Assembly (NCBI GenBank): GCA_947469285.1
Contig: CANIOW010000004.1
Span: forward strand, 62,001-126,000
Source of the DNA: Gammaproteobacteria bacterium
GTDB taxonomy: Bacteria > Pseudomonadota > Gammaproteobacteria > Steroidobacterales > Steroidobacteraceae
Direction: 5' to 3'
Length of the DNA stretch: 64,000 bases
Positions 44,052-53,012 of the stretch are shown one piece after another (the first letter of the stretch is position 1; each line of letters starts with the position of its first letter). Under the pieces are notes generated by a model. The model had not been told where the DNA came from, ran no database searches, and saw nothing but the letters and a program-made list of their open reading frames with translations. A program made the translations under genes and the position numbers.

Positions 44052-44621
44052 CTATTTCTTGTGCAGCGGGGTGATCTTTGAGCCTTCGAGGGTGAGGTTG
44101 TACATCAGCCCCTTGTTCGAGAACACGAAGGCGATAATGGGCTTGCGCGCGGTCTCGGTGTCGATCTGATCACCGGCACCGAGCGTGGCCAAGGCCACAC
44201 TGGCATCCACGCCCGCTTTCCAGCCTTCGCTCTGACGGAAGTGTTTGAGTGCTTCGGGGGTCATGAACAGGATCACCACGCTTTTGCGTTGCGCCCCGAA
44301 CTGCAACCCAATGGAGGCCGAAGCGAGACTGTAGTACCCGGTGGTGGCGCCGCCAACCCTCAGGGCGCCTTCGCCATATTCCCCACCAACGCCAAAGCCG
44401 GCTTTGTACACCTTGGGAAAGACCAGCACCCCCTCAGCGCGAGCGGCCAGTTCAGCCCCCGCGCTGGTCTGCTCCCGCAGACGGGCCATGGCCTCGCGCA
44501 CGTCAGCATCGATCTGCGTGCGCCCCGCCGCTGGTGCCAATAGCGGGCAGCTGGCGCCCAAGAACGCCAACACCATGACCAGCGCCGACAGTGCCGGGGA
44601 ACGGAACGTGGAAGTTTTCAT
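44052..44621 (-). CDS. SYLF/YSC84-domain lipid-binding protein, secreted
   Basis: 189 residues with a Sec signal (about 1-32), then a SYLF domain: REQTSAGAELAARAEGVLVFPKVYKAGFGVGGEYGEG, GATTGYYSLASASIGLQFGAQ and KGLMYNLTLEGSKITPL. SYLF proteins bind phosphoinositides in eukaryotes and are periplasmic in bacteria, role unknown. The LGASC motif in the signal could act as a weak lipobox. The gene converges on the MaoC gene with 9 bases between. Confidence 0.87.
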   Translation of the reverse strand: MKTSTFRSPALSALVMVLAFLGASCPLLAPAAGRTQIDADVREAMARLREQTSAGAELAARAEGVLVFPKVYKAGFGVGGEYGEGALRVGGATTGYYSLASASIGLQFGAQRKSVVILFMTPEALKHFRQSEGWKAGVDASVALATLGAGDQIDTETARKPIIAFVFSNKGLMYNLTLEGSKITPLHKK

Positions 44622-44645
44622 GCCCTTATCGTCGCCGTTAGCGAT

Positions 44646-45164
44646 TCAAGAGGCAAGCATTACGCCGTGACGTGCCGCCAACGGACCGCGCAGGGCGCGG
44701 TAGGCGAGCAACACGTGGCGAATGCCCGCCGTGCGTCGCGCTACCCCCTTGACCTCGCGCAACAGGCGACCGAGCAGGTTCGCCTCCGCATGGATCCCGC
44801 CCGCCGCATAAGCAGGAGCCAGGCTGAGGTGCAGCACGGCGATGCGATCGGCGGCATCGCGCAGATACAGCGCCACGCCCAGCGGCTGCAAGGAACCAGC
44901 ACGGGGCTGGCTGACAAACAAGCACTGCACCCCCGCACGCCCGGCCAGCCCCACCCGCAAGAAGCCATCCTCTTCCACCACCTCAGGGCAACCCCAACGT
45001 TCAATCACTTCGCGCAAGGCCCCACGGACGCGCGACTGGTGTTCATTAAAGAACAGCAGCTGTTCCAGCGCTGCGCGCTGCTGCGTCGGCAGACAACTGG
45101 AAAAAAGAAACCGGCTCGACGGCCGACCCGGGGCGGTGATCACCGCCGTAGCTACACGTTCCAT
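44646..45164 (-). CDS. Hypothetical protein, 172 residues
   Basis: I do not recognise this protein. It is soluble and rich in Leu, Ala and Arg, with no signal peptide or membrane helix. An N-terminal helical part (QQRAALEQLLFFNEHQSRV, VRGALREVIERWG) is followed by alternating strands (GFLRVGLAGRAGVQCLFV, GVALYLRDAADRIAVLHLSL) and a C-terminal helix. The strand-helix order and the phrase VLHLSLAPAYA resemble a GNAT-like fold, but no acetyl-CoA loop is present. It starts inside the 3' end of a possible upstream frame (45152-45496) and lies 24 bases before the SYLF gene on the same strand. Confidence 0.6.
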   Translation of the reverse strand: MERVATAVITAPGRPSSRFLFSSCLPTQQRAALEQLLFFNEHQSRVRGALREVIERWGCPEVVEEDGFLRVGLAGRAGVQCLFVSQPRAGSLQPLGVALYLRDAADRIAVLHLSLAPAYAAGGIHAEANLLGRLLREVKGVARRTAGIRHVLLAYRALRGPLAARHGVMLAS

Positions 45165-45496
45165 ACTGTCACCCCGTCGTCATTCTTATAGGCCGAACCT
45201 ACCCTCCCGCGACCGGCCCTGTCGAGCGTGTCATTGTTGCGGCGCAGCAGGTTGGCGACGACGTCCACTGGGAAACCGTGGCGCTTACGCCACAGACCGG
45301 GGGCAAACGCAAACTGCCATCGTTTTAACGGTTTTGGATGCCGTGGCGCGTTGTTTCTTAGCGGCCACAGCCGCCGGATGGTCGGGCGCTCCGGCAATGG
45401 CCAACCCCCCGCTGACAGCGCCTGGCCACCCGCCCCTTGAGGGCGTTCGCGCACCGCAACGCAGCAAAGGCCGGCGCTGACTGCCACGCTACCCAA
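45152..45496 (-). CDS. Possible small gene in an otherwise empty 368-base gap
   Basis: The gap 45165-45532 holds no sure gene. A frame of 114 codons on the - strand overlaps the start of the 172-residue hypothetical by 13 bases, a typical coupling. Its C-terminal 60 residues (KRHGFPVDVVANLLRRNND, GSAYKNDDGVTVWNV) look protein-like, but the upstream half is Arg/Pro-rich and its farthest start is TTG. It may be a short gene beginning near 45340, a decayed gene or chance. No homology recognised. Confidence 0.3.
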   Translation of the reverse strand: MGSVAVSAGLCCVAVRERPQGAGGQALSAGGWPLPERPTIRRLWPLRNNAPRHPKPLKRWQFAFAPGLWRKRHGFPVDVVANLLRRNNDTLDRAGRGRVGSAYKNDDGVTVWNV

Positions 45497-45532
45497 CCGC
45501 CACCCGGAACGGCAGCGGCCCTGCGCCCGCCG

Positions 45533-46372
45533 TTAACGCGGCGCCCAGGCGTCCAAGGCACCCTGCGCCACGAAATGCGGGTTATCGAGTGCCGCACCCG
45601 CACAGTCGAGAGGCGTGCCGTCGAGCCGACGGACCGCGCCGCCAGCGGCGCTGAGCACGGCCTGTCCGGCGGCCGTATCCCAGATCATGGTACGACCCAA
45701 CCGTGGGTAGAGGTCGGCCTCGCCTCGCGCCAGCAGACAGAACTTCAGCGAACTGCCAGCACTGGACAAGTCCGCCACCCGGTAGCCTTCCAGAAACGCC
45801 TCAAGCGCAGCAGCGTCACCATGCGACCGCGAACCCACCACGGTGAGCCCTGCGGCCGGCACCGGCCGCACCTGCAGCGCACGCAAACCACGCGCCAAAC
45901 CCGGACGCGGTGCGCCGAGCCAGGTAGCGCCCACCCCCACAACGCCGGCGTAGGTGTCGCCGGTAGCCGGCACATGCACCACACCCAGCACGGGACGCCC
46001 GCGCCAGATGAGCGCCACGTTCACGGTGAACTGTCCATTGCGTGAGAGAAATTCTTTGGTGCCGTCGAGTGGATCGATGAGCCAGTAAGGCGCTGCGCCC
46101 ACCCGGCGATCCACTGCCGCCTGCTCGGCCTCGGCGGCCTCTTCAGAGACGACGGCATAGGCCCCGTCTAATTGCGGCAAACCCGCCACCAACACCTCAT
46201 GGCTGGCGCGATCGGCGGCGGTGAGCGGCGAGCCATCGTCTTTATAATCCGCCGTTACATCCCCACCATAGATGGACAAAATGTCACGCCCTGCGGCTTC
46301 GCACAGCGCCGCCACGCGCGCGCAGAGCAACAGAGCAACAGAATCCGGCAACGGCAGCAGTTCAGAGTTCAT
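45533..46372 (-). CDS. cysQ: 3'(2'),5'-bisphosphate nucleotidase
   Basis: Mg-dependent phosphatase of the inositol monophosphatase family that removes the 3'-phosphate from PAP/PAPS, protecting sulfate assimilation. The 279-residue protein has [14 protein letters not shown], the SEE metal motif (VVSEEAAE), [20 protein letters not shown] and [15 protein letters not shown]. These fit CysQ rather than SuhB (KEF after DG-T). It begins near the iorA-like gene in the opposite direction (56 bases between starts). Confidence 0.93.
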   Translation of the reverse strand: MNSELLPLPDSVALLLCARVAALCEAAGRDILSIYGGDVTADYKDDGSPLTAADRASHEVLVAGLPQLDGAYAVVSEEAAEAEQAAVDRRVGAAPYWLIDPLDGTKEFLSRNGQFTVNVALIWRGRPVLGVVHVPATGDTYAGVVGVGATWLGAPRPGLARGLRALQVRPVPAAGLTVVGSRSHGDAAALEAFLEGYRVADLSSAGSSLKFCLLARGEADLYPRLGRTMIWDTAAGQAVLSAAGGAVRRLDGTPLDCAGAALDNPHFVAQGALDAWAPR

Positions 46373-46428
46373 CTCGGTATAATAAACTGAGTCGCATACT
46401 GGCGGGGCTGCCGTTTAGGGAGACGAGG

Positions 46429-46878
46429 ATGAAACTGGAAGTCAACGGAATCATGCACGAAGTGGCGGCGCCCTTAGACATGCCGCTACTGTGGGCGCTG
46501 CGCGATGTGCTCAACCTGACCGGGACCAAGTTCGGCTGCGGCATGGCGCAATGTGGTGCCTGCACGGTGCACCTCGACGGCGTGCCCGTGCGCTCTTGCA
46601 TCACGCCTCTCGCTGCCGTCGCCGGCCGGCCAGTGACCACCATCGAAGGCATTGCCGCCACTGAGCTGGGCCAACGCGTGCAAGCGGCCTGGATCGCCGA
46701 AGATGTGCCGCAATGCGGCTACTGCCAGTCCGGCCAAATCATGTCCGCGGTCGCCCTACTGCGTGAGCATCCGCAGCCCGACGACGCCGCGATCGACACC
46801 GCACTCGACGGCAACCTGTGCCGGTGCGGCACGTACAACCGTATCCGCCGCGCGGTCCACCGCGCCGCGGGCACCTGA
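46429..46878 (+). CDS. [2Fe-2S] subunit of a molybdenum hydroxylase (IorA-like)
   Basis: 149-residue small subunit carrying two [2Fe-2S] clusters. The plant-type cluster uses C37, C42, C45 and C57 ([17 protein letters not shown]). The second uses QCGYCQSGQ and [11 protein letters not shown]. This is the small subunit of isoquinoline 1-oxidoreductase or related xanthine-oxidase-family enzymes. Electrons would pass from the molybdenum centre in the next gene to an acceptor not encoded here. The start follows a good GGGAGACGAGG ribosome site. 15 bases separate it from the large subunit gene. Confidence 0.92.
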   Translation: MKLEVNGIMHEVAAPLDMPLLWALRDVLNLTGTKFGCGMAQCGACTVHLDGVPVRSCITPLAAVAGRPVTTIEGIAATELGQRVQAAWIAEDVPQCGYCQSGQIMSAVALLREHPQPDDAAIDTALDGNLCRCGTYNRIRRAVHRAAGT

Positions 46879-46893
46879 ACCGGAGCCCAACCC

Positions 46894-49065
46894 ATGTCTG
46901 AGTCTTCAGCCACGCCGATGGCCACCGGCCGTCGTCAGTTTCTCAAAGCCACCACGCTGGCCGGCAGCGCGCTGGTCGTCAGCTTCACCCTCCCCGGGCG
47001 TGCGTTCGCCGCACAGACCACCGCCGCTGCCGGGGGCGACCTGTCCGCCCTCATCGAGATCACGGCCGATGGCCTGGTGACCCTCACCTTCGGCAAGAGC
47101 GAAATGGGGCAGGGCATTCACACCGGCCTGGCGCAGATCATGGCGGACGAACTCGAGGCGCCTTGGGCCGCGGTGCGCGTGCAGCACGGCCCCGCAAAAC
47201 CCGCCTTTAACGACCCCAATTTCCCGATGATGATTACCGGCGGCAGCATGAGCCTGTCCGGCTCGTTCACCGCACTGCGCACCGCCGCCGCCGCCGCGCG
47301 CGAGATGCTGGTCACCGAGGCCGCCGCACGCTGGGGCGTGCCGGCCAGCGAATGCCTGGCCGAGCAAGGCAAGGTGCTCCACGCCGCCACCCACCGTGAA
47401 TACCTGTATGGCGCGCTGGTGGCCGCTGCCGGTCAACGCGCCGTGCCCACCACTCCCACACTGAAGCCGCGCAGTGCGTGGCGGTATATTGGCCAACCGT
47501 TGCCGCGAGTCGACAGCGCCGCCAAATCCCGTGGACAGACCGTGTATGGCCTGGATGTGCGCCGGCCCGGCCAGCAGTTCGCGATGGTCGCGCGGCCACC
47601 ACGCGGTGGCCACTTCAGCGCCGCGCATTACGACGCGGCGCGCGCCGTGGCCGGCGTCACCGCCGTCTTCGATGTGCCGCAAGGGATCGCCGTGGTGGGG
47701 ACCACCACCTGGGCCGCCAAACAAGGCCGCGCAGCGCTAGAGCCCACCGTGGTCATCGACCAAGACGCGGGCTTCTCCACGGCCGCCTTGGCCAAAACCT
47801 ACGCGGAACTCGCGCGCACCCCCGGTCTGGTGGCCCGCGCCGACGGAGATCTGGCGGCCGCAGCCGCCAAAGCCACCCAGCGCGTAGAAGCAGACTACGC
47901 CTTCCCGTATCTGGCGCATGCCCCCATGGAGCCGCTCAACTGTGTGGCGCTCGTGTCTAAAACCGGCGTGCAGCTGTGGCTTGGTACCCAGGGCCAATCC
48001 TTCGACCAGATGGCCGCCGCGCGGGTCGCGGGGGTTCGTCCGGACCAGGTCACGATTGAAACCTGCATGATGGGCGGTGGCTTTGGTCGTCGCGCCAATC
48101 TCTTCGGCGACAACGTGGCGCTGGCCGTCGAAGTAGCAAAGCGGCAGCCGGACACGCCGGTGCAGCTGGTGTGGTCGCGCGAAGATGACCTGATGGACGG
48201 CTATTACCGCCCGCAGGCACACCATCACGTCGTCGCACATCTGGGTGCTGACGGTTTCCCGCTGGGCTGGCAGCACACTGTGGTGGCGCAGCCGCTGGTC
48301 ACCGGCACCATGCTCGAATCCGCCATGCTCAACCCCAAAACCGGTGTCGAGTCGACGCTGGTGGAAGGCATCACGGACCTGCCGTATGTGGTCGGCGCGC
48401 TGCAGGTGCATGCGCATCAAACCAAAGCCAAGGTGCCAGTGCAGTGGTGGCGTAGCGTCGGCCACACGCATACCTCGTTTGCGGTCGAATGCTTCATCGA
48501 CGAATGCGCGCACGCCGCCGGCCAAGACCCCCTCGCCTACCGCTTGGCGCTCATGCAGAACGCCCCGCGCGAACGCCAGACCTTGGAACTGGCCGCCGCC
48601 AAGGCGGGCTGGGGCAGCCCGCTGCCCAAAGGCCGGGCCCGTGGCGTGGCGGTGGTGGCTTCATTCGGCAGCGTCGTGGCGCAGGTTGCGGAGGTCTCCT
48701 TGGTCGACGGTCAGCCGCGCGTGCATCGCGTCGTTGCCGCCATCCACTGCGGCACCGTGGTCAACCCACAGCTGGTGGAACAGCAAGTACAAAGCGCCAT
48801 CGCCTACGGCCTGTCGGCAGCACTCCGCGAGGAAATTACGCTGGCCGCCGACGTGGTGGAACAGTCCAACCTGCACGCCTACCGGTCGTTACGGCTCCAC
48901 GAAATGCCCATCATAGAAGTGCATTTTGTGCCCAGCGACGCGCCGCCAACCGGCGTGGGCGAGCCTGGCACGCCCCCTATCGGACCGGCCGTGGCCAATG
49001 CCTTGCTGGCACTCACTGGCAAGCCCGTACGCCAGCTGCCCTTCAGCCGCCAGCGCTGGAGCTGA
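46894..49065 (+). CDS. Molybdopterin-binding subunit of a periplasmic molybdenum hydroxylase (IorB-like)
   Basis: 723 residues with a Tat signal (GRRQFLKATTLAGSALVVS, R13-R14) and cleavage near GRAFA. The body is the aldehyde oxidase/xanthine dehydrogenase fold: TFGKSEMGQGIHTGLAQIMA, MTGGSMSLSGSF-like TGGSMSLSGSFTALR, CMMGGGFGRRANLFGDN and the catalytic Glu in GVGEPGTPPIGP. It lacks an FAD subunit, as IorB-type enzymes do. Substrates include N-heteroaromatics or aldehydes, not determinable here. No c-type cytochrome subunit, XdhC-type maturase or MobA gene is next to it. Confidence 0.9.
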   Translation: MSESSATPMATGRRQFLKATTLAGSALVVSFTLPGRAFAAQTTAAAGGDLSALIEITADGLVTLTFGKSEMGQGIHTGLAQIMADELEAPWAAVRVQHGPAKPAFNDPNFPMMITGGSMSLSGSFTALRTAAAAAREMLVTEAAARWGVPASECLAEQGKVLHAATHREYLYGALVAAAGQRAVPTTPTLKPRSAWRYIGQPLPRVDSAAKSRGQTVYGLDVRRPGQQFAMVARPPRGGHFSAAHYDAARAVAGVTAVFDVPQGIAVVGTTTWAAKQGRAALEPTVVIDQDAGFSTAALAKTYAELARTPGLVARADGDLAAAAAKATQRVEADYAFPYLAHAPMEPLNCVALVSKTGVQLWLGTQGQSFDQMAAARVAGVRPDQVTIETCMMGGGFGRRANLFGDNVALAVEVAKRQPDTPVQLVWSREDDLMDGYYRPQAHHHVVAHLGADGFPLGWQHTVVAQPLVTGTMLESAMLNPKTGVESTLVEGITDLPYVVGALQVHAHQTKAKVPVQWWRSVGHTHTSFAVECFIDECAHAAGQDPLAYRLALMQNAPRERQTLELAAAKAGWGSPLPKGRARGVAVVASFGSVVAQVAEVSLVDGQPRVHRVVAAIHCGTVVNPQLVEQQVQSAIAYGLSAALREEITLAADVVEQSNLHAYRSLRLHEMPIIEVHFVPSDAPPTGVGEPGTPPIGPAVANALLALTGKPVRQLPFSRQRWS

Positions 49066-49073
49066 AGCAGCAG

Positions 49074-49147
49074 CGCGAGCAAGCTCGCTCCTACGGTGTA
49101 GGGGTGGGCAGCGCGGCCCGGCCCACTCCTACGGTGTAGGGGTGGGC
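49074..49147. repeat. REP-like palindrome and 22-bp direct repeat
   Basis: GCGAGCAAGCTCGC (49075-49088) followed by TCCTAC is the reverse complement of the REP core at 5536-5555. A 22-bp sequence CTCCTACGGTGTAGGGGTGGGC then occurs twice, at 49088-49109 and 49126-49147, 38 bases apart. The second copy contains the last codons and stop of the oligopeptidase B gene. The element fills the gap after the molybdenum hydroxylase gene. Confidence 0.8.
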
Positions 49148-51315
49148 GCCGCGAGCTGCTGCAGCACCCACGCATATTCCATCGCCACTTCGTGGAAACG
49201 CTGGAAGCGGCCACTCTTGCCGCCGTGTCCCGCTTCCATGTTCACGTGGAACAGCAGCGGATGCGTGTCCGTCTTCATCGCACGTAGCTTCGCTACCCAC
49301 TTGGCGGGCTCGAAATATTGCACCTGGCTGTCCCACAAACCCGTGGTTACCAACAGCGCCGGATAGGCCTTACGTTCTACGTTGTCGTAGGGTGAATACG
49401 ACAACATATAGTCGTAAGCCGCCTTCTCCTTCGGGTCACCCCACTCATCCCACTCGTTGGTGGTCAAGGGAATGCTCTCATCCAGCATGGTAGTCACCAC
49501 ATCGACAAATGGCACATGCGCCACGATGCCGCGATAGTCCAGTGGCGCCAAGTTGGCCACTGCTGCCATCAGCAGGCCACCCGCGCTACCACCCATGGCA
49601 AACACTTTGCCCGCGTGGCCATAGTGTTCTGCCACCAGAAAACGCGTGACGTCGATAAAGTCAGTGAACGTGTTGCGCTTGTGCAGCAAGCGTCCGTCTT
49701 CATACCACTGGCGGCCCATTTCCTGACCACCCCGAATATGCGCAATGGCATAAACGAAACCACGGTCCAGCAACGGCAAGCGTGACAGGGAGAACGTGGG
49801 ATCGGTGGAGGCGCCGTAAGAGCCATAAGCATATTGATACAGCGGCGCCGTGCCATCGAGCTTGGTGCCTTTGCGATACACAATGCTCACCGGCACCTGC
49901 ACGCCGTCGCGCGCCGTTGCCATCCGGTACTCCACCACGTAATTCTTCGGGTCATAGCCGCCCAGCACCGGCTGGCGCTTCAGCAACGTCTTCTGCCCCG
50001 TCGCCAAGTCGAGCTCAAAAGTACTGGCGGGCGTGGCTGGCGACGTATAGGTGTAGCGCAGCGACGTGGTGGTTGGCGCTTCGTTGGCGCCCAGCGCCAT
50101 GGTGTAGGCCGCTTCGTCGGCGGTAACGTAGTTGTCACGCTTCCCGTCCCAACTCAGCACCCGCACCTTCGACAAGCCCCCACTACGCTCTTCGACTGCA
50201 AGGTAATCTTTGAAGGTAACGAAGTCCTCAATGAAGGCCTCCGCACGGTGCGGCACAATCTCCTGCCAGCGGCTACGGTCGGCAACCTCGCTGGCCTTGA
50301 CGCGAATCAGCCGGAAGTTCGGCGCCTGCCAATTGGTGCGCACAATAAACTCGTCACCAAAGTCTTCCACCTGATACTCATGGTCACGCTCGCGCGGAAT
50401 AAGCACCTGAAAGTCGCCAGCTGGATGGTCGGCATCCAGCATGCGCGTCTCGGTGGAGACAGTGCTTTGCAACACGATCACCACGTAGCGTTCAGAGCGG
50501 GATTTCCCCACGCCGAGGTAGAAGGTGTCGTCGTCGTTGACGAATACCTCGACATCCGCGCTCACTGGCGTGCCAAGCACATGCCGCATCACGCGTTTGC
50601 CGAGCAACGTCTGGCGATCTTTGTCGACGTAGAACACGGTTTTGTTGTCATTCGCGAGCGCGAAATCCGCCTCGGCATTTTCAATGCGATCTGGCAGCAA
50701 CTGACCGGTCCGTAGATCCTTGAAGCGCAATACCCACTGGCGGCGGCCCACCGTATCTTCCGCCCAACCCAATAACTGTTCGTCAGTGCCGATCTCGTAG
50801 TTACCGATTTGAAAAAAGTCGTGGCCACGCGCCAGCGCATTGCCATCGAGCAGCAGCTGTTCGCCAGCCGCCGGCCGTGCATGCGGTCGGCGTGCATAGA
50901 CGGGGTATTCGCTTCCCTGCTCAAAGCGACTGAAATAATCAAAGCTGCCCTTCTGTGCCGGCACGGAGCTGTCGTCCTGCTGCACGCGCGCGACAATTTC
51001 TTGATACAGCTGCTCTTCCAGACCACGCACCGGCGCCATCAGGCGTTGGCGGTAGGCGTTCTCAGCCGCCAGATAGGCGAGCATCTCGGGGTTCTTGCGC
51101 TGGTCATCGCGCAGCCAGTAGTACGGGTCCTCGCGGTCGCCATGCGGCGAATGGACGAGGTGCGGCTGCCTTGCGGCCACCGGCGGGGTAGGCGAATCGT
51201 CACTGGGGGCGTTCACGTTCATAGGGGGGGAAGTCTCCGCGGCGGCGGTGGGGGCGGGACCGGACAGGGCGCCAACCATCACCCAGGGGGTCAGGAACGC
51301 AAGAAAGCGGCGCAT
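49129..51315 (-). CDS. ptrB: Oligopeptidase B-like serine peptidase (S9A), secreted
   Basis: 728 residues. A Sec signal (about 1-27) precedes a beta-propeller with the family stretch DPYYWLRDD and a C-terminal peptidase. The triad is Ser in MGGSAGGLLMAA, Asp in TGLWDSQVQYFEP and His in EAGHGGKSGRF; HIRGGQEMGRQWYEDGRL is typical of oligopeptidase B, which cuts after basic residues. Cytosolic OpdB has no signal, so this is a periplasmic form. The C-terminal PTPTP is read from a repeat copy (49126-49147), a sign that the repeat has replaced the native end. Confidence 0.92.
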   Translation of the reverse strand: MRRFLAFLTPWVMVGALSGPAPTAAAETSPPMNVNAPSDDSPTPPVAARQPHLVHSPHGDREDPYYWLRDDQRKNPEMLAYLAAENAYRQRLMAPVRGLEEQLYQEIVARVQQDDSSVPAQKGSFDYFSRFEQGSEYPVYARRPHARPAAGEQLLLDGNALARGHDFFQIGNYEIGTDEQLLGWAEDTVGRRQWVLRFKDLRTGQLLPDRIENAEADFALANDNKTVFYVDKDRQTLLGKRVMRHVLGTPVSADVEVFVNDDDTFYLGVGKSRSERYVVIVLQSTVSTETRMLDADHPAGDFQVLIPRERDHEYQVEDFGDEFIVRTNWQAPNFRLIRVKASEVADRSRWQEIVPHRAEAFIEDFVTFKDYLAVEERSGGLSKVRVLSWDGKRDNYVTADEAAYTMALGANEAPTTTSLRYTYTSPATPASTFELDLATGQKTLLKRQPVLGGYDPKNYVVEYRMATARDGVQVPVSIVYRKGTKLDGTAPLYQYAYGSYGASTDPTFSLSRLPLLDRGFVYAIAHIRGGQEMGRQWYEDGRLLHKRNTFTDFIDVTRFLVAEHYGHAGKVFAMGGSAGGLLMAAVANLAPLDYRGIVAHVPFVDVVTTMLDESIPLTTNEWDEWGDPKEKAAYDYMLSYSPYDNVERKAYPALLVTTGLWDSQVQYFEPAKWVAKLRAMKTDTHPLLFHVNMEAGHGGKSGRFQRFHEVAMEYAWVLQQLAAPTPTP

Positions 51316-51376
51316 GGTGCGTCTCCGTCGATGTCGGGAGGGGGCGGAGAGTGTAGCTGCATGCTAGCCTCACAGC

Positions 51377-52045
51377 ATGCTAAAACCCGCCCATCCCCTG
51401 CTCCACTGCCTGCTGATGGCCTGGGCCGCTACCACGGGCCCCGTCGCGCTCGCCACCACCGGCCCGGTTACTCAGGCGCCGGCGCGCTGCTGTCAAACCA
51501 CGGACGACTTCCCCTGGCAGGACCTGCCACCGCCAGGTGGGCATCTGGAAGTGACACTCGACACCGCCGCGCCGGTGTTCCGTTTCCACACGGGCGAAAG
51601 CCGCTTCGCCGCCTTCCGCCTGCCACTGTCGGCCACGCCGTACCGGGTTGAGGTGCGCGCGCTGGCTTCCCCAGCACCGGAGGCGCCGGGTGGTTGGCGC
51701 GTGTTTTATCCCCAAGCGGTACTGCTCGACGGCGACCAGCTGCTCACCCGACAGGCAGCGCCAGAGAACGCACTGCTGGAGATGACCGGCAGTGAACTGT
51801 CGCCGCAAGGCGCCTATGTGCTGTATTTGCCCATCGATTCCAGCGCCGACGGCGAGCGGTATCTGGTGCTCCACACCGTGCCGGCGGCGGACGCACCGGC
51901 CGCTGCGGCGCCGTTTCTGCAGTCGCGAGCGGCGGTCACCCGTGCGGTCCGTGAATGGCAGGCGGGGGCCACGGACAGCGGGCGCTTGCGGATCGATGTG
52001 GTGCCAACCGAGCGGTCGGCGCCCCGCCCCGGCCTCAGCCCATAA
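51377..52045 (+). CDS. MalM-like periplasmic protein
   Basis: 222 residues: Sec signal (about 1-27), then a beta-rich domain resembling MalM of the maltose operon (FPWQDLPPPGGHLEVTLDT, then FRFHTGESRFAAFRLPLSA, VFYPQAVLLDGDQLLTR, YVLYLPIDSSADGERYLVLHT). No maltose genes lie near. The function of MalM itself is unknown. Likeness is at the level of pattern, so the call is moderate. It is divergent from ptrB and converges on the flippase-like gene, 10 bases apart. Confidence 0.6.
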   Translation: MLKPAHPLLHCLLMAWAATTGPVALATTGPVTQAPARCCQTTDDFPWQDLPPPGGHLEVTLDTAAPVFRFHTGESRFAAFRLPLSATPYRVEVRALASPAPEAPGGWRVFYPQAVLLDGDQLLTRQAAPENALLEMTGSELSPQGAYVLYLPIDSSADGERYLVLHTVPAADAPAAAAPFLQSRAAVTRAVREWQAGATDSGRLRIDVVPTERSAPRPGLSP

Positions 52046-52055
52046 GGGGCCGCGG

Positions 52056-53012
52056 TCAGTTCAGCGAACGACCCTTGCCCGCCAGTTCGGTCGCGGCCAG
52101 CAACAATAAGGCCACCGCCAGCGGCAGCAGTTCGAACACGCAGCGATACAACAGCACCGCACCGAGCAAGGCTTCTGGCGCCACGGACGGCAGCAACAGC
52201 AACAGCACCGACTCGAACACCCCTAAACCCGCGGGCACGTTACTGGCGAGCGCCGCAAAGATGCACAACACATACAGCGGCAGGAAGGCGACAAACTCCA
52301 CGCCGGCCGTTGCTGGTAGGAACAGCCACAGAATGGCCGCCGCCGCCCCCACATCCACCATGCCGACCGCATATTGCATGAGGGTGAATTTGCCCGGTGG
52401 CAGCGTCAGCACCACCCCTCCCATCCAGCGTGGCCAGCGCCAACTGCCACGCAGCCGGAAGGTGGCTGTCACATAAGCCACGTGCACCGCCAAGCAGGCC
52501 ACCGCCACACCGAGCACCCACGGCAGTGGCAGGTTCAGCAGACGCCCCGCCGCTGCGCTATGCCAGAGCAACGACGTCGCGAACAGCACCCCCAGACCGA
52601 CCGCGTAGGGGAGCATGCACAGGACTACCACCTGGCCGACCTCGGCGAGGGACAGTCCAGCCGCGGCATACCAGCGCAAGCGCACCGCGCCGCCCGACAA
52701 AGCCCCGACACCCACCGCATGCCCGATGGGATAAGCCGCCAGCGCGGCCACCACGGCACGCCGACGACTACACTGGCTTCCCGGAGCCACGTGGCGCAAT
52801 ACCAGCACTTCGTGCACGGCCAGACACAGGTAAGACAGGGCACAACACCCGACGGCAGCCAACACCGTGGTTAGCCGCACGGCCTGCAACTGTGCCAGCA
52901 CATCGGCCCAGCGCACCCCGACCAGCCGTTGCTCCAGGATCCGGGCGGCCAGCACGAGTACGCCAACGGTGAAGGCCACCGTCAGCCAGCGACGAAACGC
53001 GGGGCGTGCCAC
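52056..53012 (-). CDS. Flippase-like membrane protein (UPF0104 / LPG synthase TM family)
   Basis: 318 residues with about eight membrane helices, GTG start sharing one base with the KTSC stop. Family landmarks are YPIGHAVGVGALSGGAVRLRWY and the C-terminal ASNVPAGLGVFE. The fold matches the membrane half of MprF-type proteins, without the C-terminal aminoacyltransferase. It may flip a lipid or lipid-linked glycan; the substrate is unknown. Co-transcribed with the KTSC gene. Confidence 0.8.
   Translation of the reverse strand: MARPAFRRWLTVAFTVGVLVLAARILEQRLVGVRWADVLAQLQAVRLTTVLAAVGCCALSYLCLAVHEVLVLRHVAPGSQCSRRRAVVAALAAYPIGHAVGVGALSGGAVRLRWYAAAGLSLAEVGQVVVLCMLPYAVGLGVLFATSLLWHSAAAGRLLNLPLPWVLGVAVACLAVHVAYVTATFRLRGSWRWPRWMGGVVLTLPPGKFTLMQYAVGMVDVGAAAAILWLFLPATAGVEFVAFLPLYVLCIFAALASNVPAGLGVFESVLLLLLPSVAPEALLGAVLLYRCVFELLPLAVALLLLAATELAGKGRSLN

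Noticed and set aside
45165..45532. Hidden RNA gene in the 368-base gap
   Set aside because: No tRNA cloverleaf, terminator or strong hairpin was found; only a doubtful short frame.
47737..48525. 262-codon open frame on the - strand opposite the molybdenum hydroxylase gene
   Set aside because: Shadow of the large subunit; no recognisable pattern.
49834..50715. 293-codon open frame on the + strand opposite ptrB
   Set aside because: Antisense to a peptidase with an intact catalytic triad; composition typical of shadow frames.
50809..51651. 280-codon open frame on the + strand overlapping ptrB and the MalM-like gene
   Set aside because: It runs antisense through ptrB and then out of frame through the MalM-like gene, both better supported.
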